From NCBI GenBank assembly GCA_028281215.1, contig JANQKH010000444.1:1-6094 (forward strand): a stretch of DNA of 6,094 nucleotides, in the 5' to 3' direction. Position 1 is the first letter of the stretch. Each line of letters starts with the position of its first letter. Shown one piece after another: positions 1 through 6,094 of the stretch. The notes below the pieces were generated by a model. That model saw nothing but the letters and a program-made list of their open reading frames with translations. It did no database searches and was not told the origin of the DNA. The position numbers and the translations under genes were made by a program. This DNA comes from Phycisphaeraceae bacterium. Lineage in GTDB: Bacteria; Planctomycetota; Phycisphaerae; Phycisphaerales; Phycisphaeraceae.

Positions 1-932
1 AGCATGCGCAGTGGCGTGACGGGGGCGATCGGCCAGACGCGCACAATGCCGTCGCCGCCGGCGGTGGCGAACGTCTGGCCGTCCGGGCTCATGGACAGCA
101 CGGCTCCCTGCTGAATGTTGAAGATCTGCTCGCCGATGTACTTGCCGGTCTTGTAGTACCACAGCAACACGCGGTCACCGCCTTGCGCGGCCACGGTCGC
201 CGCGGCGATCGGCCGACGCTCGGCGAAATCCGAAGCCAGGAAGTAGGGCTGGTTGGGAATCGGCTGGAAGTTGATGTTCAACACGCTCATGCGCGGCGCC
301 CGCTTGCGCGCCGGCATCCAGACGCAAACGGACTGATCGCGACTGGAAGAGATGACGTATCGGTTGTCCGGAGAAAACGACAACGTGCTGATCGTCCGCT
401 TGTGCCCTTCCAGTTCCTGCACGATCTGGTAGTTGGCGACGGCGCGGAGTTGGATCTTCACATCGAATCGGCCTCGCGCCATCGCCACCGCGCGGCCGGT
501 CGAGTCGAACACCATCGCCGACACTTTTTCCTTGCGGTTGTCATCAAAAATGTTCGCCGGCTCCTCGTGATAAAGATCCGTGCGCCCGGGCTTGCCTTCC
601 TTGCCGTCGACCATGGCGATGGCGCCGTCGCTGTCGCCGCTGAGCAATCGCGTCAGACGATTGAAACGCAAAGCAATCACCGCATGTTTGTGTTTGTTCC
701 ACGTGGCAATCTGCTTGCCGTCGGTGCCGTCGAACAACGTGACGGCGCCGTTCTCAAATCCAACCGCCAAGCGTTTGCTGTCGCGGGAGAATGCCAGTGC
801 GGTGACGGGTGATTCTTTTCCCGGCTTGATCTGATAGATCGCGCCATCCGGCAGTTTCTTTTCATCCTGAGCGACAACACTCAGACCACTGAGGACAACA
901 AAACCGGCTACAAAACAGGCAATTCGCGACAT
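1..932 (-). CDS. Secreted WD40-repeat (beta-propeller) protein, 3' end beyond the window
   Basis: The reading frame opens with ATG at 932 and stays open for 310 codons to the window edge, so the C-terminus is missing. An AGGAG sequence (940-944) lies 7 bases before the ATG and supports this start. Residues 1-21 look like a Sec signal peptide: Arg3, a hydrophobic stretch (residues 4-20), then VVA before Gln22 as a likely cleavage site. The mature part carries WD40-like blades at about residues 41-74, 82-110, 135-175, 177-206, 230-260 and 275-302. The clearest are 'HKRTISTLSFSPD' with 'DQSVCVW' and 'SMSPDGQTFATAGGDG' with 'VRVW'. WD40 propellers are scaffolds for protein contacts, so no enzymatic role is implied and the partner is unknown. 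The signal peptide suggests a place outside the cytoplasm. The gene lies downstream of gltA on the same strand, separated by a hairpin, and is probably its own unit. The family call is firm; the specific function is not known. Confidence 0.88.
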   Translation of the reverse strand, partial: MSRIACFVAGFVVLSGLSVVAQDEKKLPDGAIYQIKPGKESPVTALAFSRDSKRLAVGFENGAVTLFDGTDGKQIATWNKHKHAVIALRFNRLTRLLSGDSDGAIAMVDGKEGKPGRTDLYHEEPANIFDDNRKEKVSAMVFDSTGRAVAMARGRFDVKIQLRAVANYQIVQELEGHKRTISTLSFSPDNRYVISSSRDQSVCVWMPARKRAPRMSVLNINFQPIPNQPYFLASDFAERRPIAAATVAAQGGDRVLLWYYKTGKYIGEQIFNIQQGAVLSMSPDGQTFATAGGDGIVRVWPIAPVTPLRM

Positions 933-939
933 GTGAAAG

Positions 940-944
940 CTCCT
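940..944 (-). promoter_or_regulatory. Ribosome binding site of the WD40 gene
   Basis: AGGAG on the minus strand with a 7-base spacer to the ATG at 932. It fixes the start of the WD40-repeat protein and places the signal peptide at its N-terminus. Confidence 0.75.
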
Positions 945-992
945 GGGGTTCCCTCATGCTAGCGGGGCAGGCGATTCAAGTCACGAATAGCC

Positions 993-1015
993 AAGGCCCG
1001 CGAGAGGCGGGCCTT
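993..1015 (-). terminator. Hairpin downstream of gltA, probable terminator
   Basis: A perfect 9-bp GC-rich stem (AAGGCCCGC with GCGGGCCTT) and a 5-base loop lie 45 bases past the gltA stop codon. The 3' side on the minus strand is only weakly T-rich (TTGGCTATT), so it is not a textbook intrinsic terminator. It may act in termination or protect the gltA mRNA 3' end. It separates gltA from the WD40 gene. Confidence 0.6.
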
Positions 1016-1060
1016 GATCGTCCGTTTTCATGTTGTTCTGGGAATCCGCGTATTCACGGC

Positions 1061-2365
1061 TTACCGTTGGGCTATCGGCACGTAGTCACGCACGTTGGCG
1101 CCGGTGTAAATCTGCCGCGGCCGACTGATTCGCATGCGGGGGTCTTCAATCAGTTCCTTGTATTGGGCGATCCAGCCGGGCATGCGCCCAATGGCGAACA
1201 TGACCGTGAACATATCGGTGGGAATGCCCATCGCCCGCATAATCATGCCGGAGTAGAAGTCGACGTTGGGGTAGAGATTGCGCGAGACGAAGTAGTCGTC
1301 CTTGAGTGCGACTTCTTCGATGCGGCGAGCCATATCAATCATGGGATCCTGCACACCCAGTTTGGGCAAGACCACTTCCGCAGCTTTCTGGAGAATCTTG
1401 GCGCGGGGATCGTAGCTCTTGTAAACGCGATGCCCGAATCCCATCAACTTGACTTCCTTGGCCTTAACTTTCTCAATGAAGTCTTCCAACTTGATGTCGT
1501 TCGAGGTGATGTATTCGAGCATGTTCAGCACGGCCACGTTCGCGCCGCCGTGACGCCAACCCCACAGCGCCAACACGCCGGCGGAGCAACTGGCAAAAAG
1601 ATTCGCGCCGCTGGAGCCGACCATGCGCACCGTGCTGGTTGAACAATTCTGCTCGTGGTCGGCATGCAGGATCAACACCTGATTCAACGCCTTAACCAGA
1701 TCGGGATCCGGATCGATGTAGTTGTGAGGCGTTGAGAACATCATGTGCAGGAAGTTCGCACAGTATTTCAGATCGACGCGCGGGTACATGATCGGCTGAC
1801 CGATGGTCGTTTTATAAGCCGCGGCGGCAATCGTCCGCACCTTGCTGATCAGCCGCGCGGCCGCCTCGCTGACCTGGCCCGGATCACTGGCGTCCAGCAC
1901 ATCCGGGTTGTAGCAACTGACGGCATTGATCATGGCGGACAGAATCGCCATCGGCGGCGCTTTGGACGGGAAACCGTCAAATGCGTTGCGCAATCCTTCA
2001 TGCAACAACTGATGGTGGGTCAGTTGATTGCTAAATGTGGCCAACTGATCGCTCGTCGGCAGTTCGCCATTGATGAGCATGTACGCGGTTTCGACAAATG
2101 TGCTCTGTTCGGCCAATTGTTCGATGGGGTATCCACGGTACCGCAGGATGCCTTTTTCCCCGTCGATGAAGGTAATGGCCGATTCACAGGAGCCGGTATT
2201 ACCGTAGCCCGGATCCATGGTGATGTAGCCTGAAGCCTTGCGTAATGCGGCGATGTCGACAGCCTTTTCCCCTTCAGTGCCCTCGGTGATGGGTAAGTCC
2301 AGGGTTGTGTCGGGAAGTTCCAACTTGGCGGTCTGGGTCGTTGGTTCCGTCATCGCGCTGCTCAC
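1061..2365 (-). CDS. gltA: Citrate synthase (type II, GltA-like)
   Basis: Citrate synthase condenses acetyl-CoA with oxaloacetate to citrate, the entry step of the TCA cycle in the cytoplasm. From the GTG at 2365 the protein has 434 residues, close to the 427 of E. coli GltA. All catalytic positions are visible: His272 in GWRHGG, His312 in GFGHRVYK and Asp369 in PNVDFYSG. These match the E. coli His264, His305 and Asp362 set. The substrate-binding stretches HADHEQNCSTSTVR (about 234-247) and SRPRQIYTGAN near the C-terminus are also present. The N-terminal part with SCESAITFIDGEKGILRYRG resembles the extra domain of hexameric Gram-negative enzymes, so NADH control is possible but not shown. 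I chose the GTG because GGAGG lies 9 bases upstream. An in-frame ATG at 2386 has no SD, and an ATG at 2353 sits too far from it (21 bases). The gene lies between two hairpins, suggesting a single-gene transcript. Confidence 0.97.
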   Translation of the reverse strand: MSSAMTEPTTQTAKLELPDTTLDLPITEGTEGEKAVDIAALRKASGYITMDPGYGNTGSCESAITFIDGEKGILRYRGYPIEQLAEQSTFVETAYMLINGELPTSDQLATFSNQLTHHQLLHEGLRNAFDGFPSKAPPMAILSAMINAVSCYNPDVLDASDPGQVSEAAARLISKVRTIAAAAYKTTIGQPIMYPRVDLKYCANFLHMMFSTPHNYIDPDPDLVKALNQVLILHADHEQNCSTSTVRMVGSSGANLFASCSAGVLALWGWRHGGANVAVLNMLEYITSNDIKLEDFIEKVKAKEVKLMGFGHRVYKSYDPRAKILQKAAEVVLPKLGVQDPMIDMARRIEEVALKDDYFVSRNLYPNVDFYSGMIMRAMGIPTDMFTVMFAIGRMPGWIAQYKELIEDPRMRISRPRQIYTGANVRDYVPIAQR

Positions 2366-2374
2366 AGGGGAATG

Positions 2375-2379
2375 CCTCC
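2375..2379 (-). promoter_or_regulatory. Ribosome binding site that sets a GTG start for gltA
   Basis: GGAGG on the minus strand, 9 bases before the GTG at 2365. The longer in-frame ATG at 2386 lies upstream of this site and lacks one of its own, so the seven extra codons are probably not translated. Confidence 0.7.
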
Positions 2380-2468
2380 AATGCATGGGGGGTCAGAAAG
2401 AGCAGTCTAGATGGAAACCCGCCTGAACGCCAGTATCGCCCATGTCGTTTTACTGTGAGCAGTGCAAG

Positions 2469-2495
2469 AAAAACCGCCCTGGGCGGGGGCGGTTT
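2469..2495 (-). terminator. Intrinsic terminator after atpA
   Basis: On the minus strand a 9-bp stem (AAACCGCCC with GGGCGGTTT, 7-base loop) runs straight into TTTTTCTT. It lies about 32 bases after the atpA stop codon and before the gltA start. Stem strength and the U-tract make this the clearest terminator in the window. It marks atpA as the last gene of this ATP synthase transcript. In the rest of the 2366-2527 gap I see no convincing sigma-70 promoter for gltA. Confidence 0.85.
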
Positions 2496-2527
2496 GATAA
2501 TCAGGGATTTCCTTAAGTTGGTCGGCC

Positions 2528-4135
<1,608 letters not shown>

Positions 4136-4146
4136 GGGGAGAGTCC

Positions 4147-4182
4147 GGAGGGATCGAGGGATCAAACCATCGAGCCATCAAG
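4147..4182 (+). repeat. Inverted repeat arm 1 beside atpA (octamer array)
   Basis: Read on the minus strand this is four degenerate 8-bp units: CTTGATGG, CTCGATGG, TTTGATCC, CTCGATCC. A fifth unit, CTCCGGAC, may follow. It lies between the stop of the four-helix-bundle gene and the atpA start. It is the imperfect inverse of the array at 4570-4605. The innermost 10 bases (AGCCATCAAG, 4173-4182) match that arm perfectly in inverted orientation. Confidence 0.75.
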
Positions 4183-4191
4183 CGATGACGG

Positions 4192-4551
4192 TCAAGCCGT
4201 TTCCAGTGATCGAATCAGTCCATTTAGTATGCGTTCAACTTCCTTCATGTCTTCGTAAGCCGACTTGTTGTCGTTTAGGTAATTCAGGTCTAACACCAAC
4301 CGTGTTTGGGTCAATAATTCGTAAACTGAACCACGTGCCATATTGAGGAACCGAATGTAATCTTTTCTTGAACCTCGGCCCCAACCTTCTGCAATGTTTG
4401 ACGGCACGCTTACTGCCGCACGCCGCATTTGTTGTGTCAATCCAAATCGTTCATCTGCTGGGAAACTGCGCGTGATCTCATAAACCTTCAGAACCAGTTG
4501 GTATGCCTTCTGCCATGCAATCAAATCTTCATAACTGTTAATCGCATCCAT
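4192..4551 (-). CDS. Four-helix-bundle protein (23S rRNA intervening-sequence / S23 family)
   Basis: This 119-residue protein has the hallmarks of the four-helix-bundle family often named '23S rRNA-intervening sequence protein': YEDLIAWQKAYQLV near the N-terminus (7-20), RFGLTQQMRRAAVSVPSNIA plus EGWGRGS (35-61), and YIRFLNMARGSVYELLTQTR (65-84). The Avd accessory protein of diversity-generating retroelements shares this fold, but no reverse transcriptase or variable repeat is present here. The biochemical role of stand-alone members is not established. The start is supported by GAGGGG (4559-4564), 7 bases before the ATG. GC is about 45% (162 of 360 bases by hand count), against roughly 60% in sampled lines of atpH and atpA. 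It is co-oriented with the operon, 50 bases after atpH and 56 before atpA. It is not an ATP synthase component in any system I know, which points to an inserted passenger gene. Confidence 0.92.
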   Translation of the reverse strand: MDAINSYEDLIAWQKAYQLVLKVYEITRSFPADERFGLTQQMRRAAVSVPSNIAEGWGRGSRKDYIRFLNMARGSVYELLTQTRLVLDLNYLNDNKSAYEDMKEVERILNGLIRSLETA

Positions 4552-4569
4552 TCGCCAACCCCTCGGTCC

Positions 4570-4605
4570 CTTGATGGCTTGATGGCTCGGCCCCTAAATC
4601 CCTAG
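4570..4605 (+). repeat. Inverted repeat arm 2 beside atpH (octamer array)
   Basis: Read on the plus strand the units are CTTGATGG, CTTGATGG, CTCGGCCC, CTAAATCC and then CTAG. The first two are exact copies and the rest are degenerate. The array covers the atpH stop codon (4602-4604). It is the partner of the arm at 4147-4182, in opposite orientation. Confidence 0.75.
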
Positions 4606-5186
4606 CCCTCCTGAATCGCCGCAGCAGCCTTGTCGCGCCCACTGGCCACCATTTTCTGGTGCAGGAGTTTCAATTGTGTCACGACGCTGCCGTCGATCAG
4701 TTGATCGCCGATGCGAAGTTTCAGGCCGCCGATCAGATAGTCTTCCACATGCTGATGCGGGACCACCTCATGGCCGATGGCATCGCCGATGCCTTTGGCG
4801 ATGGATTCCAGTTTCGCGCTGTCGAGGCGTTCGGCCACGTGAATATCGACCTCCACGATGCCTTTCTTCCGGGCGTACAGGCTGGCAAACGCGCGAATGA
4901 TGCCCGGCAGCGAACCCAAGCGATCCTTGCGGTTGACCACCAGCAGGAAACGGTACACCAGATCACTGCTTCGGCCGTTGAAGATTCGATCCAAAGCGCC
5001 GGCGCGTTCGTCCGAACCCAACACCTGACTGCCGAGCAAACGCATCAGATCGGGATCGCTTACACACAGTTCGCCAATCTGCGACAGTTCATCAGCCACT
5101 TCGTCGAGACGACCGCTTTCCTCCGCCATTTCAAGCAGCGCCTGGCCGTAAACCATCTCGACGTTGTTGATCATTTCTGTAGGCAT
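4602..5186 (-). CDS. atpH: F1Fo ATP synthase subunit delta
   Basis: The delta subunit caps the alpha-beta head and ties it to the b-subunit peripheral stalk. The protein has 194 residues; the E. coli subunit has 177. The N-terminal helical domain (about 6-105) includes YGQALLEMAEESGRLDEV. The C-terminal domain includes GIVEVDIHVAERLDSAKL and the family signature IGGLKLRIGDQLIDGSV (152-168), with its Gly pair and IDGS. A short polar tail follows. The ATG at 5186 is the first in-frame start after an in-frame TAG 21 bases upstream. An ATG four codons further in is the only nearby alternative. The SD at the start is poor, and a good AAAGGAAG (5225-5232) lies 38 bases upstream, separated by a heptamer array. 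The stop codon falls inside the inverted repeat of the four-helix-bundle cassette, so the original C-terminal codons may have been altered. The gene sits between atpF and that cassette. Confidence 0.96.
   Translation of the reverse strand: MPTEMINNVEMVYGQALLEMAEESGRLDEVADELSQIGELCVSDPDLMRLLGSQVLGSDERAGALDRIFNGRSSDLVYRFLLVVNRKDRLGSLPGIIRAFASLYARKKGIVEVDIHVAERLDSAKLESIAKGIGDAIGHEVVPHQHVEDYLIGGLKLRIGDQLIDGSVVTQLKLLHQKMVASGRDKAAAAIQEG
4607..4612 (-). promoter_or_regulatory. Perfect SD sequence at the end of atpH, probably displaced from atpA
   Basis: AGGAGG overlaps the last codons of atpH. It is 55 bases from the four-helix-bundle start and about 470 from atpA, so neither uses it at normal spacing. 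Removing the cassette (arms plus the fifth octamer) would put it roughly 8-10 bases from the atpA ATG. It reads as the ancestral atpA ribosome binding site. It could also be a coincidence of Gln-Glu-Gly codons. Confidence 0.4.
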
Positions 5187-5193
5187 TTGGGTC

Positions 5194-5221
5194 AGTCCAG
5201 AGTCCTAGGTCCTGAGTCTCA
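5194..5221 (+). repeat. Degenerate heptamer tandem repeat between atpF and atpH
   Basis: Four consecutive 7-bp units read AGTCCAG, AGTCCTA, GGTCCTG and AGTCTCA on the plus strand. They lie between AAAGGAAG (5225-5232) and the atpH ATG (5186). Without these 28 bases the spacing between that SD and the ATG would be 10. Confidence 0.65.
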
Positions 5222-5224
5222 AAA

Positions 5225-5232
5225 CTTCCTTT
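5225..5232 (-). promoter_or_regulatory. SD-like sequence displaced from atpH
   Basis: AAAGGAAG on the minus strand, 38 bases before the atpH ATG. That is too far for normal initiation, and the only in-frame possibilities near it run into a stop. It is probably the original atpH ribosome binding site before the heptamer array appeared. Confidence 0.4.
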
Positions 5233-5266
5233 GTTTAGCGGGCGATCGCAGGTCGCCATCTCGCGG

Positions 5267-5839
5267 TCAGTTCTTGTTCACATTGCCAAGTTCAGCCAGC
5301 GATTCACGGACCAACTGCTCTTGATCCGATTCATTGATTTCGCGGCGCAGGATGCGACCGGCAATGCTGGTCGCCAGGTTCGCGGTCTGGTTGTAAATCT
5401 CGTTGACAGCCGATTCTTTCGCAGCGGCAATGTCAGCGGTGGCGCGTTCGCGCAAGGTGCGGATTTCACTTTCCGCATCGCTACGCAGTTGGCCGGCGAT
5501 TTTCTGGGCGTCGCTGCGAGCCTGGTCGATCACACGCTTGGCTTCTTCCTGAGCCGAGGCGAGTTGCTCTTTGTAAAGTTCAAGTGTCTGCTTCGCTTCG
5601 GTGGCGGCTTTTTCCGCCTGCTCGAGATCGCCCTTGATTTTCGTTTCGCGATCCTGCAAACCGGAAAGAATCGGCCCCCATGCTTTCTTGTAAAGGATGA
5701 AGAACAGAATCAGAAACACAACAGCCGCGGCGATCGACTGGGCGATCGAGCCGGCAAACACATTGGGCTGGCCGTCGCCGGCCGCCATCGCGGTTACGGG
5801 CAAGACAAGAACAAGCAATACGGGAAGGATTCGTTTCAT
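5267..5839 (-). CDS. atpF: F1Fo ATP synthase subunit b
   Basis: Subunit b forms the peripheral stalk: one membrane anchor in F0 and a long helix reaching delta on top of F1. From ATG 5839 the protein has 190 residues. Residues 1-19 resemble a signal peptide (MKR, hydrophobic LPVLLVLVLPV, then AMA). The usual anchor follows at about 32-50 (IAQSIAAAVVFLILFFILY) with the typical AWGPIL just after it. Residues 60-150 form a charged, heptad-like coiled coil rich in Glu, Lys, Ala and Gln. The tail (about 150-190) should bind delta. E. coli AtpF has 156 residues and no leader. The upstream in-frame starts (ATG 5860, TTG 5875) would bury the leader and have no better SD. The ATG overlaps the stop of a 29-codon ORF as ATGA and has only weak SD sequence, so translation may be coupled. 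atpH follows 80 bases on. Confidence 0.95.
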   Translation of the reverse strand: MKRILPVLLVLVLPVTAMAAGDGQPNVFAGSIAQSIAAAVVFLILFFILYKKAWGPILSGLQDRETKIKGDLEQAEKAATEAKQTLELYKEQLASAQEEAKRVIDQARSDAQKIAGQLRSDAESEIRTLRERATADIAAAKESAVNEIYNQTANLATSIAGRILRREINESDQEQLVRESLAELGNVNKN

Positions 5840-5925
5840 GATGTTCTGATCCAATTGCATTGAAGGATCGAGCAATCCAAATCGACACGTCTGATGTCGA
5901 TTCGCAGCGGGGCTCGCCTCGGCAT
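5836..5925 (-). CDS. Possible 29-residue leader peptide coupled to atpF
   Basis: ATG 5925 is preceded by AAGGAG (5930-5935) with a short 4-base spacer. The frame encodes 29 residues, beginning MPRRAPLRIDIRRVDLD, and ends in TGA at 5836-5838. That stop overlaps the atpF ATG as ATGA, the classic arrangement for translational coupling. The peptide is basic, has no recognised domain, and is out of frame with atpF. Its best argument is that it uses the only good SD upstream of atpF. The alternative is that it is not translated for its own sake and the SD has simply been displaced from atpF by about 90 bases. I cannot tell these apart from one sequence. Confidence 0.35.
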   Translation of the reverse strand: MPRRAPLRIDIRRVDLDCSILQCNWIRTS

Positions 5926-5978
5926 TTTTCTCCTTCGTGAAGAACGACCGAGCCGGACCCCGCCACGAAGGACGGGGT
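5908..5978 (-). promoter_or_regulatory. Structured intercistronic leader with competing hairpins around an SD
   Basis: Three stems can be drawn in the minus-strand RNA. Stem A pairs ACCCCG (5973-5978) with CGGGGT (5957-5962). Stem B pairs TCCTTCGTG (5964-5972) with CACGAAGGA (5931-5939), a perfect 9-bp stem that covers most of the AAGGAG. Stem C pairs 5948-5962 with 5908-5922 (12 Watson-Crick, 1 G-U, 2 mismatches) and leaves the SD and ATG in its loop. A shares an arm with C, and B crosses both, so A or C cannot coexist with B. A further 7-bp stem (5881-5887 with 5895-5901) lies nearer atpF. This could gate translation into atpF, or it could be a palindromic genomic repeat. Confidence 0.4.
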
Positions 5979-5989
5979 TATTCGCTTGG

Positions 5990-6094
5990 TTACAACGTAA
6001 ACTGAATCAGCAGCGCGAAGAAGGTAAAAGTGGGCAAGAGCAGCATTAGCTTCAAAAAAGCAGATGACCTCAACGTGGATGTTCTGGCTGAAGT
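5990..6094 (-). CDS. 3' end of an upstream membrane-protein gene, possibly an F0 subunit (atpE?)
   Basis: The frame ending in TAA at 5990-5992 encodes 34 residues up to the window edge. The last 23 are strongly hydrophobic (AFLKLMLLLPTFTFFALLIQ, then FTL). The position directly before atpF is where atpE usually lies, and TFTFFALLI resembles the end of the second c-subunit helix. However, the essential membrane Glu or Asp of subunit c is not visible in this frame. Codon choice before the T-run at 6054-6059 looks more natural in another frame (FSQNIHVEVIC). Either the frame is disturbed near that run or this is a different membrane protein. The assignment rests mainly on position. Confidence 0.35.
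   Translation of the reverse strand, partial: TSARTSTLRSSAFLKLMLLLPTFTFFALLIQFTL

Larger units (their letters stand above)
4147..4605 (-). mobile_element. Putative inserted cassette: four-helix-bundle gene between inverted octamer arrays
   Basis: The interval between atpH and atpA holds one ORF of the four-helix-bundle family bounded by inverted repeats. In transcript form the two arms could pair over 34 positions (4570-4603 with 4149-4182). I count 27 Watson-Crick pairs, 4 G-U pairs and 3 mismatches. The gene inside is AT-richer than its surroundings. The same family is known from intervening sequences in 23S rRNA genes, where the ends pair and are cut out by RNase III. The layout here is similar but lies in an mRNA. 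No transposase and no clear target-site duplication are visible, so calling it mobile is inference from composition, context and family. Confidence 0.45.

Noticed and set aside
183..812. Plus-strand ORF of 209 codons
   Set aside because: It is the complement of the WD40 gene, which has an SD, a signal peptide and clear blades. The antisense translation is Arg- and His-rich with no domain.
956..1642. Plus-strand ORF of 228 codons
   Set aside because: It lies antisense over gltA, whose catalytic motifs are intact. The translation is His- and Arg-rich with no recognisable motif.
2366..2468. Sigma-70 promoter for gltA
   Set aside because: Several -10-like and -35-like words occur (for example TTGCAC and GATACT) but none has acceptable spacing.
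4136..4165. TTG start extending AtpA by 10 residues
   Set aside because: The extension is translated from the flanking octamer array and has no SD. The ATG at 4135 matches the normal N-terminus of the family.
4192..4551. Diversity-generating retroelement, because the protein resembles Avd
   Set aside because: No reverse transcriptase, template repeat or variable repeat is visible within the window. The motifs fit the general four-helix-bundle family.
4147..4605. A true 23S rRNA intervening sequence
   Set aside because: The flanks are atpH and atpA, not rRNA. Only the gene family and paired-end layout are shared.
4147..4605. Target-site duplication around the four-helix-bundle cassette
   Set aside because: I compared the bases just outside both arms and found no convincing direct repeat, so I make no claim about a transposition mechanism.
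5231..5863. Plus-strand ORF of 210 codons, with a similar one at 4659-5324
   Set aside because: They are antisense shadows of atpF and atpH. Coiled-coil genes often leave long open frames on the other strand.

Overview
The window looks like a chromosomal stretch from a GC-rich bacterium. Planctomycetota is my best guess. It rests on the secreted WD40 protein, a b subunit with a leader-like N-terminus, and a four-helix-bundle gene among housekeeping genes. No marker settles it. All convincing genes are on the minus strand, so transcription runs from position 6094 towards position 1.

Layout in transcription order. Positions 5990-6094 hold the 3' end of an upstream gene encoding a hydrophobic C-terminus, probably an F0 subunit such as atpE. 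A structured intercistronic region follows, with a possible 29-codon leader ORF. Next come atpF (5267-5839, b subunit), atpH (4602-5186, delta subunit), a four-helix-bundle gene (4192-4551) flanked by inverted octamer repeats, and atpA (2528-4135, alpha subunit). A strong terminator (2471-2495) closes this block. A separate unit encodes citrate synthase, gltA (1061-2365), and ends at a hairpin (993-1015). The last gene is a secreted WD40-repeat protein (932 down to 1) that runs off the window.

The ATP synthase genes encode parts of one membrane complex: peripheral stalk (b, delta) and catalytic head (alpha). The gamma, beta and epsilon genes that usually follow atpA are absent. A terminator and gltA take their place, so the operon is split. 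Citrate synthase feeds the TCA cycle and is functionally close but appears to be transcribed separately.

The most unusual part is how the atp genes are joined. The four-helix-bundle gene has about 45% GC, against roughly 60% in stretches counted from its neighbours. Two inverted arrays of degenerate 8-bp repeats enclose it and could form a ~34-bp RNA duplex. This resembles the 23S rRNA intervening sequences that carry the same protein family, but here it sits in an mRNA operon. A 28-bp array of 7-bp repeats separates atpH from a good Shine-Dalgarno (SD) sequence, and a folded leader separates atpF from another. All three atp genes therefore lack a strong local SD, while a good one lies displaced upstream. 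No gene-free stretch exceeds 300 bases.
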